Source: Candidatus Wallbacteria bacterium (GTDB lineage: Bacteria; Muiribacteriota; JAQTZZ01). Taken from it: a stretch of 64,000 nt of DNA. The notes under the pieces were generated by a model. It did not search any database. It had not been told where the DNA came from and saw only the letters and a program-made list of their open reading frames with translations. This document shows, piece by piece, positions 24,428 to 32,397 of this stretch; positions within the stretch are counted from its first letter, which is position 1, and the number at the start of each line of letters is the position of its first letter. The stretch covers positions 1 to 64,000 of the forward strand of contig JAQTZZ010000008.1 in NCBI GenBank assembly GCA_028687545.1. The letters are read 5' to 3'. Both the position numbers and the translations under genes were made by a program.

Positions 24428-25987
24428 ATGCCAGACATCATACTTATCACAGGGGATTATCACATCGACCATCCCCTGAATGCCACTGGAATTCTCAAAC
24501 GAGTGCTGGAAGGCCGTGGCTTTTCTGTCGATATCATCTCCAAACCTGACTGGAAATCAGACCGCGATTTTCAAAAGCACGGAAAACCGGGACTTTTTTT
24601 CGGGATCACCAGCGGTTCCATGGATAGTTTACTGCAGAACTATACTCCGCTTAAAAAGCTGCGGGCTGAAGACCCTCACCACCCTTACAATTCCAACGTG
24701 CCTGACAGGGCAGTGATCGTCTATGCCAACAAGATCCGCGAACTCTACAAAGGCGTGCCAATAGTAATCGGCGGAGTGGAAGCTTCCCTGCGCAGATTTA
24801 CGCATTACGATTACCTGGACAATAAAGCCAGACGCAGCATTCTGCTGGATTCCAGGGCCGACATCCTGGTTTACGGGGCAGGCGAGTATGCCATCTTGGA
24901 AATCGCGGAAAGGCTGAAACGCGGTGCCGACCTGCCAGGTATCGAATCCACCTGCATTGTCTCAAATAATGTTCCGCAAGGTTTCACACTGCTGCCCTCG
25001 CATGAAGAGGCTGTGGCAGACAAGGAAGCTTTCTGCAGGATGCAGCTTTTATTCACAAATGCCAAACTGGCCCAGCCTGTGCAGAACCGCTTCATTCTTC
25101 AGAATAAAATGCACGACCAGACAACAGCTGAGCTGGACCAGATTTTCGATCTCCCCTATTCCAGGAAAATTCCTAAAGAAGCGCATGATTTCCAAGCTGT
25201 GCAGTTTTCCGTGATCTCTCATCGCGGCTGTTTCGGCCGCTGCAATTTCTGCTCGATAGCCCTGCATTTTGGAGACAGAATCATTTCCAGGAGCGAGAAA
25301 TCGATTTTGAGTGAAATTGAGAAAATTGCTGCACATCCTGATTTCAAGGGATACATCGATGATCTGGGCGGTCCGTCAGCCAACATGTATGGAATGGATT
25401 GCGTTAAACATATTAAATGTAAAAGCCATTGCCTGGCCTGTAAAAACCTGAATCGTGATCATAAAAAGCTGATCCATCTGCTCAATGAATCCCGCAAGAT
25501 CCAGGGTATCAAAAAAGTCTTTGTCAGAAGCGGTATCCGCTATGACCTGGCCCTGGAGTCGCCCGAGTACATAGAAGTACTGTCTAAAAATCACATCTCC
25601 GGCTGCCTGAAGATCGCACCAGAGCATTTTTCTACGCGCGTGCTCAAGCTGATGAATAAGGACAACAGCAGATTCCCGGAATTCCTGAAGATCTTCGCGC
25701 GCCTCAATCAGCCGCTGAAACAGGCTCTGCGCTATTATTTCATCACAGCGCATCCGGGCTCAGAACCAAAAGATGTGGAACTCCTGATCCGCGAACTGAA
25801 AAAACTCTGGAATGTGGAAAGCATCCAGGTCTTCACCCCAACCCCGATGTCTGTTTCCACCTGCATGTATTACACTGAACTCAATCCATTCACCCTGGAA
25901 CCGGTCTATGTACCCAAATCCTTCACAGACAAGAAATGGCAGAAGAAAAGGATTTTCGAAGTGCTGGGGCTGAAATCATCAGTCTGA
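24428..25987 (+). CDS. ygiQ: YgiQ-type radical SAM protein
   Basis: This 519-residue protein has an N-terminal domain of about 250 residues with VVIGGVEASLRRFTHYDY, a typical YgiQ signature. The radical SAM cluster motif GCFGRCNFC (about 270) binds the [4Fe-4S] cluster that cleaves S-adenosylmethionine. The rest, including FVRSGIRYDLAL and YFITAHPGSEPKDVELL, follows the family. E. coli YgiQ-like proteins are widespread in anaerobes; the reaction is unknown. It starts three bases after the TPR gene with no ribosome-binding site of its own, so translation is probably coupled. It is slightly shorter than many homologs. Confidence 0.93.
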   Translation: MPDIILITGDYHIDHPLNATGILKRVLEGRGFSVDIISKPDWKSDRDFQKHGKPGLFFGITSGSMDSLLQNYTPLKKLRAEDPHHPYNSNVPDRAVIVYANKIRELYKGVPIVIGGVEASLRRFTHYDYLDNKARRSILLDSRADILVYGAGEYAILEIAERLKRGADLPGIESTCIVSNNVPQGFTLLPSHEEAVADKEAFCRMQLLFTNAKLAQPVQNRFILQNKMHDQTTAELDQIFDLPYSRKIPKEAHDFQAVQFSVISHRGCFGRCNFCSIALHFGDRIISRSEKSILSEIEKIAAHPDFKGYIDDLGGPSANMYGMDCVKHIKCKSHCLACKNLNRDHKKLIHLLNESRKIQGIKKVFVRSGIRYDLALESPEYIEVLSKNHISGCLKIAPEHFSTRVLKLMNKDNSRFPEFLKIFARLNQPLKQALRYYFITAHPGSEPKDVELLIRELKKLWNVESIQVFTPTPMSVSTCMYYTELNPFTLEPVYVPKSFTDKKWQKKRIFEVLGLKSSV

Positions 25988-25993
25988 ATCAGG

Positions 25994-26578
25994 CTATCCA
26001 CCAGATTCAGGCTTAGGCTGTTCCAGACGATATCCGTCTATGCAGGGGGAGGCTTTCAGCCCGAAGCAGCGGGCGATTGCCTCAATTGCAGGAGCAGCCT
26101 CCCACCGCGTGGCAACGAATTTGATCCTGCGGTCAGTCAGACCCGCAGCACAGGTCACTTTGATCCCGGTCAGATGAGTGAAGATCTTCAATGCAGTGTC
26201 CAGGTCGCAGTCATTGAAAGTAAGCGTAATTATGCAATTTTCCCCAGCCGGATGCTGTACTCCGGAATCCGGCACATCTTTGCTCACCATGACAAAAGCG
26301 CCATTCAAATCGATCAGTTTGGCATCCACCTGCTGAGAGAAAATTTTCGGCAGATCACACGGCCTGGTTTCTTTCACCTGAAACGTGATCTCCCTGCTGT
26401 CCAGAATATCCATGCACCCGGCGCTCATTCCTGCTAGTCGCGCTACATTCTTGAAAACATCCATCAGGCTGATTTTATTAAACTCCAGGGTCAGGAGTTT
26501 GTCCTCACCTGAGGCCAGTGCAGGCAGGAAGCATAGAATTCCAACGCAGACTATTGCCAAAGCATGGGGTCTGTTCAT
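25994..26578 (-). CDS. Secreted STN/secretin N-domain-like protein
   Basis: This 194-residue protein has a Sec signal (about 1-23) and two similar beta-alpha-beta modules. The first is LLTLEFNKISLMDVFKNVA and the second is IITLTFNDCDLDTALKIFT. These match the STN (secretin and TonB N-terminus short) domain found in secretins, PilQ and TonB receptors. Here they stand without the membrane pore. It may be an accessory to a secretin encoded elsewhere. ATG 26578 is preferred because AAGGAGGT lies four bases upstream; an ATG at 26593 lies before that site. Confidence 0.75.
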   Translation of the reverse strand: MNRPHALAIVCVGILCFLPALASGEDKLLTLEFNKISLMDVFKNVARLAGMSAGCMDILDSREITFQVKETRPCDLPKIFSQQVDAKLIDLNGAFVMVSKDVPDSGVQHPAGENCIITLTFNDCDLDTALKIFTHLTGIKVTCAAGLTDRRIKFVATRWEAAPAIEAIARCFGLKASPCIDGYRLEQPKPESGG

Positions 26579-26689
26579 TTTTACCTCCTTCATCGTATTT
26601 TCCTGATTCCATTATAAACAGATCCTGTAAACATCCTTTCATAATCTTGTAAAAATCATGTAACTTTTTTACTTGTGCCTTTTCCCTCA

Positions 26690-26901
26690 TTCCAGCGCAG
26701 CTGAAGCTTCGGGGACTATAGTCGCAGGTATGACGGAAGGGAGAGTATGCCGGGGACTTGTTCCTGCGGAGGAGTTCAAAGGCGCTGCACTCAGCCTTGT
26801 CAATGGCAGAATCCTGTCTAAGCCTGCAGATAAGTGAAGTCCTGCTGACCGAAGATTCGGCAAGCAGGACGAAACGACCGGAGCAGGAATAAGTCCCCGG
26901 C
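26690..26901. repeat. Compound structured element (two nested palindromic units), possible ncRNA
   Basis: Most of the 386-base gap before the Fic gene is highly structured. The first part (26690-26742) has near-complementary ends around the palindrome GACTATAGTC (26714-26723). The second part (26749-26901) is closed by a 19-bp stem, GCCGGGGACTTGTTCCTGC with 26883-26901, containing one G-U pair. Inside are a hairpin GTCCTGCT...AGCAGGAC (26839-26870) capped by CCGAA-GA-TTCGG, and a small stem at 26779-26798. No T-run or protein frame accompanies it. It could be a mobile palindromic repeat or a folded RNA; neither can be decided here. Confidence 0.7.
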
Positions 26902-26964
26902 CTGCTGATTCATGTAACTACTGTTATGATATGATAAAATTGAAAGCTACATCACGATGAAGAT

Positions 26965-28095
26965 TTATCTATTTCCTTCACTCGGCCAGACCAGGTCATA
27001 GCTGACGCTGCGGCCCCTGCCAGGCAGTTGTTTAAGTATTCCCTTTTCGAGCAGGTCTGAGATCTCCCTGAATGCCGTGGCTCTGCTGACTTTAGCAATG
27101 CCCGTATACTTTCGGGTGGTCAGGCCGCCCTCGAAATTGCCTGGCCCTGCTTCCAGCATGCGGTTCAGCACTTTTTTCTGGCGCACGCTGAGTTCTGCCT
27201 GAACGTGCAGCTGCCAGAAATCAGCCCTGGCCAGCACATTTCCGATGATCCTGTCGGATCTCTCGATTGAGCGTTTGAAGCATCCCAGAAACCAGGAAAG
27301 CCAGCTGGTTACATCCGGGCTTTTTCCGGTCGAGCATTTCTCAATGGCAGCATAGTATTCTTCCCTTTCTTCCATGATCTGCGATGAAAGGCTGTAATAC
27401 CTGGACGCGCTCTTTTCATCCTGGGCCAGAGCCATGTCGGTCAGGGCTCTGGCGATGCGTCCGTTCCCGTCTTCAAACGGGTGGATGACGACAAAATAGA
27501 AATGTGCCAGGCCAGCTCGCAGAAGTCCGTCCATGGTATTGCGGCCTTCTTCCCACCACTGCAGAAATTTCCTCATTTCAGCTTCAACCACTTCACCCGG
27601 AGGGGCTTCAAAATGGATTTTTTCCCGCCCAACTTTCCCTGACACTATCCGCATCGGATCGTTTCCACGCCATTGTCCTGTCCGGATCTTATGCAGCCCG
27701 GAATGGCCTGCCGGAAAAAGCGCTGCCTGCCAGACTTTCAGCCTCAGATCTGTAAGAGGCTCCTCAGATTTCTGAGTGGCGTCCAAGATCACTTCCACCA
27801 GTCCGTCAATCGATCTGGTTGACTGGACCAGGCCTCCGGCAGGAAGCCCGAGATGCCTCGCGACAGAAGATCTCACCATCTGCCGGTTCAAGCGCTCTCC
27901 TTCAATCTCTGCGGTTTTTATAGCCTCTTCAACCAGAAGGTCAGACTGCGCATCTTCTCCGAGGTTCAATCCAAGATGCCTGACTCGGCCGAAAAAGGTC
28001 CCCTGGGCAAGCCTTGCCTGTCCGGAAAGCTTAAGCAGAGCATCGCTGTCCCAGGTCAATTCAGGCCAGAATTCGCATTGCCAGATGTACTTCAT
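26965..28095 (-). CDS. Fic-family protein (AMPylase) with inhibitory motif and C-terminal winged helix
   Basis: This 376-residue protein has an N-terminal domain of the DUF4172 type with the inhibitory motif TAEIEG (61-66), matching (S/T)xxxE(G/N). The Fic core HPFEDGNGRIAR (205-216) includes the catalytic histidine, and a C-terminal helix-turn-helix (about 315-370, ATAFREISDLLEKGILKQLP) follows. Fic enzymes transfer AMP to target proteins, and the inhibitory glutamate keeps this one off. The DNA-binding tail suggests autoregulation at the inverted repeat upstream. No separate antitoxin is needed for this class. No linked defence genes are proven. Confidence 0.93.
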   Translation of the reverse strand: MKYIWQCEFWPELTWDSDALLKLSGQARLAQGTFFGRVRHLGLNLGEDAQSDLLVEEAIKTAEIEGERLNRQMVRSSVARHLGLPAGGLVQSTRSIDGLVEVILDATQKSEEPLTDLRLKVWQAALFPAGHSGLHKIRTGQWRGNDPMRIVSGKVGREKIHFEAPPGEVVEAEMRKFLQWWEEGRNTMDGLLRAGLAHFYFVVIHPFEDGNGRIARALTDMALAQDEKSASRYYSLSSQIMEEREEYYAAIEKCSTGKSPDVTSWLSWFLGCFKRSIERSDRIIGNVLARADFWQLHVQAELSVRQKKVLNRMLEAGPGNFEGGLTTRKYTGIAKVSRATAFREISDLLEKGILKQLPGRGRSVSYDLVWPSEGNR

Positions 28096-28116
28096 GTTAA
28101 TTTTTCACTCCAGGAT

Positions 28117-28143
28117 GAAGCGATTAATCCGTATAATCGCTTC
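28117..28143. promoter_or_regulatory. Inverted repeat, operator candidate for the Fic protein
   Basis: A perfect 9-bp inverted repeat, GAAGCGATT (28117-28125) with AATCGCTTC (28135-28143), lies between the Fic promoter and start codon. A further GCGATTA half-site occurs in the promoter spacer. The Fic protein has a winged-helix tail that could bind here. Confidence 0.55.
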
Positions 28144-28156
28144 ATATTATGATACA

Positions 28157-28184
28157 ATTATACCACTTAATCGCCTCAAATCAA
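28157..28184 (-). promoter_or_regulatory. Promoter of the Fic gene
   Basis: On the minus strand TTGATT (28179-28184) and a perfect TATAAT (28157-28162) are 16 bp apart. The inverted repeat lies just downstream of the expected start site. Confidence 0.6.
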
Positions 28185-28280
28185 GAAAGAAAAGTTCGGT
28201 GTCAGGGTAAAAATGATCTTCAGCTTGACTTTATCATGTGACAAAAAGTTGTACAGTATGAGAACCAGCTGTCGAAAGTC

Positions 28281-31200
28281 TCAAGAGTAAACTTTCTCCA
28301 GTTCAGCGATCAGTTCAGCTGCGCTCTGGTAACGCTCGCCAGGATTCTTGGAGAGGCATTTCATGATGATCCGGTCGAAATCCTGGGGCAGGCTTTTCTC
28401 ATGCTCTGACGGGGGGAGCGGGACAGTATTCTGGATCTCGTGCAGCACTCCCTGAGGGGCTTCGTCGTCATAGGGCAGCTTGCCTGTCAGAAATTCATAC
28501 ATGCAGACTCCGAGCGAATAGAGGTCGGCCGAGTCTGTGAGCTTGTCGCCTTTATGCTGCTCAGGCGGCTGATACTGGAAATTGTTGTATGAATCGCCGT
28601 CCTTTGGTTTCAGCTCTTCCACCAGCACGCGCTCAAGACCGAAATCTGTGACTTTCACTGTACGGTTCTGATGCAGGAGTATATTCTCGGGCCGCAGGTC
28701 ACGATGGATGACATGCTTCTCATGTGCATGTCCAAGGGCTTCGGCAGTCTGGATGCCGATCAGGCGTACGAATTCAGGCTTGATCTTCTTCTTTCTGTCC
28801 AGAACAACCCGCAAGCTCTCTCCGTCCACCCATTCCATCACGACGAACGGAGTCTCAGCGCCGACCAGTTCCAGGATCTTCGCGATATTGGGGTGTTCGA
28901 GCTTCTGCATGGAACTCCCGAATCCCAGAATAAAAGATTGCACAAGCTTCTTATCGATCAGTTTTTTTTCACTAAGCATCTTGATCGCGAACTGCTCCTT
29001 GCGGTAGACATTGGTGACCTTGTAAGTGATGCCCATCCTGCCGATTCCGATGCGGGTATGGTCAGTATACCGTTTAGCCTTGTCCATCGCGAAATAGCCG
29101 CTCGTATCCTCACGGTAGCGCTGCTCGATGTTCTTGTCGTACCAGTCGAATTCTCGCTTGAGCCTGTTCTGCGCCGGGTCAGGCAGTTTCTCCAGAAAAT
29201 GATGCTGAACTGCGTAATAATCCTTCTGCTTCGCCGGATTGTTCTTCAATTCCATGGCCTTGGCCATGAAAAAGGATGCCTTGGCCCAGATTTCCGGATT
29301 CTTGCTGTTGGCAGTGAGTTTCATCACCTTGCCGAAACAGTTGAGAGCAGGCACGATCTGCAGGTCAAAGAGCAGAAACTGACCGTAACTTTGAAGCACA
29401 CCTGCCGTCTGCACAGGGTTGCCTAGTTGTTCGAAGAGTTCCAGGGATTTTCTGAAATTGGATCCGGCATCCGAATGCTTCTTGATGCGGGTGTTGATCT
29501 CGCCGATATCGCGCAGGATGTATGCTTCCAGCTGAGTCCAGTTGAATTTTTTTGCCAGTTCCAGGGCATTGTATTTTTCAGTGAGAGCCTGCATGTATTT
29601 CTGAGCCTGAAAATAGATCTCGCCCTGCATGGAATAAGTGTAGACCAGGCCATGATGGTCCTTGATCCGCCGCTTGATCTCAGTGGATTCCTTCAGACAT
29701 TCCACTGCTTCCTCGAGCTCTGAGAGTTCGAACAGAATAGCAGCCTTGTTATAGATGGTAGTGGCTAGCAGGCCAGGCAGGTTATACTTTCTGTAATAAT
29801 CCTCTGTGGTTTTCAGGTGCTTGAGAGCTTCATAGAGCTTGCCGCGTTCGGACAGGAACACCGCGTAATTCAGAAGGCATCTCGCCCGCACCAGCGGAGC
29901 CTTGACTTTCTGGCAGTTTTCCAGGGCTTTTTCAAAGCAGGCCTTGGCTTTCTCCTTGTTGTCCAGGTAATTGTAGCTGACAGCCAGGCTTACAAAAATA
30001 TCGGCAGCCACTTTCCTGGGAATATCTTCTTTCAGCACAAATTCGAAATTCTTTACAGCATCGGTATATTTACCTGCAGCATAGGCGATCTTGCCGGCTA
30101 AAATCTTTGAATCAACCTTACCTTTTATCTGTTCGAGGAATTGCTCAGCTTCCTGGATCTGCCGCCATTGGATCAGCATCTCGATCCTGGATTTGATCAG
30201 GTCCTGCTCCCTGTATTCGTTGCAATTTTCAATAGCGTCGACGAGCAGATAGTAGAAATTCTCGGTCTGCCGGCCTAGAGTCAGCATCTCTTTACTGAGC
30301 CTGTGGATCAGGTCCACAGCTTTCTTCGTGTCTCCGCCTTTCTGGAAATGGTAGTAAGCTTCCTTCAGATCCGCAATCCTGGCTTTCTCATGCTTTGCGA
30401 AATGCTCGGCATAATCCAGGTGCATGTTTTTGAGATCTTCCTGTTTCATGCTCTGCAGCAAGTGATTGCGCACTACGCTGTGCAGATAAATCTTGTGTTC
30501 CTGATCATATTCCAGCATGAAGCCGCTGATCAGCCTGCGCCGGGCTGACTTGTGAGCATCATCGTCATTCCGGAAAAATTCTTCGGCCCTGATCGGAATC
30601 CGCAAAACAGCGAGTGATTTAAGAATGGATATTTCGATCTGGGAAATGGTATTTACTACAGTACGCAATATATGATTATTCTTTTCCTCTTCAGCGGTAG
30701 GGAAAGACTCCAGAAATTCGTCGATTTTGAGGCCAAAGGCAGTGTGCAGTCCCACGATCATCTTCACAAAAAACGGGTTCCCCTTGAACTTGGAAAAAAG
30801 CTTCCAGTTGATCTCATCTGGAAATCTCTCGAACAGGTTGAGTTTGAGCAGATTCTCCACCATCTGGGTGCATTCTTCGTATTGAAGACCTTCCAGAACC
30901 TGATCGTACACTTCGAGAGTTTTCATGTTCAGTCCGGCGAAGTCGGTCCGTGAAGAGATCAGCAGGCGTCCCATTTTCAGGTTTTTCCTGGCCGCAGTGA
31001 TCAGCTCCACGAAAATCTCTTTCCCGATCTGATAGAGGTCGTCAATGAAGAGGATCAGAAGATTGTCCTCGATCATACGGGTGACAGTCTCTGCTGAATA
31101 TCCGATCGATGGTGAATACTGATCCTTGTTGCCTGTGACGCGGAAAACATTTTTTGCGATCTCTGCCATCAGGTCTTCCCTGTTCCAGCCCGGCCTGCAG

Positions 31201-31403
31201 ATGATGAATGCCACCAGGTTCTGATAGGCCTCCATGGCGTTGAGCTGATTGGCCAGAGTCATGGCAAGTGCGGATTTTCCGATGCCGGAGTTCCCGGAAA
31301 TCACAAGCACGCGGTGATCGGAAAACGCAGTCACAAGTTCGTCCAGTTCCTTCTTTCTTCCACAAAATCCGATAGGGGTTGATGGTATGTTATGCATGAA
31401 CAT
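28281..31403 (-). CDS. STAND-type ATPase/TPR protein with C-terminal Ser/Thr protein kinase
   Basis: This 1040-residue protein has an N-terminal NTPase module (about 12-330) with Walker A GNSGIGKS (37-44), Walker B LLILFIDDL and a winged-helix-like stretch. About ten tetratricopeptide-like repeats (about 350-750) follow, then a eukaryotic-type protein kinase (about 779-1040). The kinase has the glycine loop GIGRMG, FAIKML lysine (about 808), HRDLRPEN (catalytic Asp about 902) and DFG (about 920). All catalytic motifs are present. In the usual bacterial STAND-kinases the kinase is N-terminal, so the order here is reversed. It is presumably a sensor whose TPR half controls kinase output. Confidence 0.92.
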   Translation of the reverse strand: MFMHNIPSTPIGFCGRKKELDELVTAFSDHRVLVISGNSGIGKSALAMTLANQLNAMEAYQNLVAFIICRPGWNREDLMAEIAKNVFRVTGNKDQYSPSIGYSAETVTRMIEDNLLILFIDDLYQIGKEIFVELITAARKNLKMGRLLISSRTDFAGLNMKTLEVYDQVLEGLQYEECTQMVENLLKLNLFERFPDEINWKLFSKFKGNPFFVKMIVGLHTAFGLKIDEFLESFPTAEEEKNNHILRTVVNTISQIEISILKSLAVLRIPIRAEEFFRNDDDAHKSARRRLISGFMLEYDQEHKIYLHSVVRNHLLQSMKQEDLKNMHLDYAEHFAKHEKARIADLKEAYYHFQKGGDTKKAVDLIHRLSKEMLTLGRQTENFYYLLVDAIENCNEYREQDLIKSRIEMLIQWRQIQEAEQFLEQIKGKVDSKILAGKIAYAAGKYTDAVKNFEFVLKEDIPRKVAADIFVSLAVSYNYLDNKEKAKACFEKALENCQKVKAPLVRARCLLNYAVFLSERGKLYEALKHLKTTEDYYRKYNLPGLLATTIYNKAAILFELSELEEAVECLKESTEIKRRIKDHHGLVYTYSMQGEIYFQAQKYMQALTEKYNALELAKKFNWTQLEAYILRDIGEINTRIKKHSDAGSNFRKSLELFEQLGNPVQTAGVLQSYGQFLLFDLQIVPALNCFGKVMKLTANSKNPEIWAKASFFMAKAMELKNNPAKQKDYYAVQHHFLEKLPDPAQNRLKREFDWYDKNIEQRYREDTSGYFAMDKAKRYTDHTRIGIGRMGITYKVTNVYRKEQFAIKMLSEKKLIDKKLVQSFILGFGSSMQKLEHPNIAKILELVGAETPFVVMEWVDGESLRVVLDRKKKIKPEFVRLIGIQTAEALGHAHEKHVIHRDLRPENILLHQNRTVKVTDFGLERVLVEELKPKDGDSYNNFQYQPPEQHKGDKLTDSADLYSLGVCMYEFLTGKLPYDDEAPQGVLHEIQNTVPLPPSEHEKSLPQDFDRIIMKCLSKNPGERYQSAAELIAELEKVYS

Positions 31404-31421
31404 ATTTTAACTGTTTTTATC

Positions 31422-31443
31422 TCTTCCGGCAACCACCGGAAGA
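31422..31443. promoter_or_regulatory. 8-bp hairpin in the kinase gene leader
   Basis: TCTTCCGG (31422-31429) pairs perfectly with CCGGAAGA (31436-31443) around a six-base loop. It lies 18 bases upstream of the start codon of the STAND-kinase gene. It may be an operator or a leader RNA hairpin; no evidence favours either. Confidence 0.4.
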
Positions 31444-31547
31444 CCTTAAATGCCAAAACCTCTGACCGGTAATAACTCAACATTTTGAAAAGATCTTTTC
31501 TTGGAGTATGATAGACATAAAGAACACTATCTTGATAAGGAGCTGAC

Positions 31548-32390
31548 ATGAAAATCGCGATCTTCTACTTCAGCGGCACGGGAAACACCTGGTGGGCGGC
31601 AGGGCAACTCGCCACCAGGCTGCACGACCGGGACTGCGAAGTCACAGTCCAGTCTGTGGAAAACCCGCTCATCAGCGACGAGCAGCTTCTGTCCAGAACA
31701 TTGAGCGAAGCGGATCAGATCGTTCTTGGATATCCAATTTACTGTTCAGATGCTCCAGCACCTGTGAAAGACTTTGTAAAAAAACTGCCCAGATTCGCTA
31801 AACGGAAAAACATCTCCATCTTCTGCACCCAGAATTCCTTTTCAGGAGACGGAGATTCTTTTCTCAGAAAAACACTGCGCCACAAAGGTCTGACACTGCG
31901 CCAGTCCATCCAGATAAACATGCCCACAAATTTCCAGGTCCCGATTCCTCCTTTTTCCTTCTTTCCCCCTGAATCCGGAGAAAAGCTGGAAAAAATGAAA
32001 GAAAGGGCAAACTGGGCTCTGAGCAGATTTGCAGACCTGATCGTGGCTGATGAAAAATACATTCAGGGAAAAAATCCGGGTTACCGTCTGTTCGGCTCTC
32101 TCATGCGCTGGATCTGGAAGTTCGGTATCAAAGGCCTGCCCAGACATCTGTGGGCGGATAAATCCCGCTGCACACGCTGCGGGCTTTGCGTGGAGTCCTG
32201 CCCTGTCCATAACATCCTGCTTGAAAATGAACTGCCGGTTTTCGGAAAAAAATGCATATCTTGTTTTCGCTGTTATAATTTCTGCCCAGCATGCGCAGTT
32301 AACTATTTAAAAGGGACACTTGATACAGGGAAATTCCTGCGCTATCACGGACCGGTCAAGGAACTGACACCTGACAAATTCAAGGATTGA
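31548..32390 (+). CDS. EFR1-type flavodoxin/ferredoxin fusion protein
   Basis: This 280-residue protein has an N-terminal flavodoxin-like domain (AIFYFSGTGNTWWAA binds FMN phosphate) of about 170 residues. The C-terminal two-cluster ferredoxin domain carries CTRCGLCVESCP and CISCFRCYNFCP. This is the EFR1 architecture (flavodoxin joined to 2[4Fe-4S] ferredoxin) common in anaerobes. It would shuttle low-potential electrons in the cytoplasm. The partner is unknown; the group 3b hydrogenase is a candidate only by shared chemistry. AAGGAG stands five bases before the ATG. The next gene starts seven bases after its stop. Confidence 0.92.
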   Translation: MKIAIFYFSGTGNTWWAAGQLATRLHDRDCEVTVQSVENPLISDEQLLSRTLSEADQIVLGYPIYCSDAPAPVKDFVKKLPRFAKRKNISIFCTQNSFSGDGDSFLRKTLRHKGLTLRQSIQINMPTNFQVPIPPFSFFPPESGEKLEKMKERANWALSRFADLIVADEKYIQGKNPGYRLFGSLMRWIWKFGIKGLPRHLWADKSRCTRCGLCVESCPVHNILLENELPVFGKKCISCFRCYNFCPACAVNYLKGTLDTGKFLRYHGPVKELTPDKFKD

Positions 32391-32397
32391 GTTGTGA

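Noticed and set aside
26749-26901. 6S RNA, SRP RNA, RNase P RNA or a known riboswitch
   Set aside because: None of the diagnostic conserved segments of these RNAs (such as the SRP GGAAGCAGC loop or the RNase P core) is present.
26965-31403. Antiphage defence island formed by the Fic and STAND-kinase genes
   Set aside because: The two genes have separate promoters and no recognised defence genes, integrase or mobile element beside them. Kept only as a possibility in the findings.
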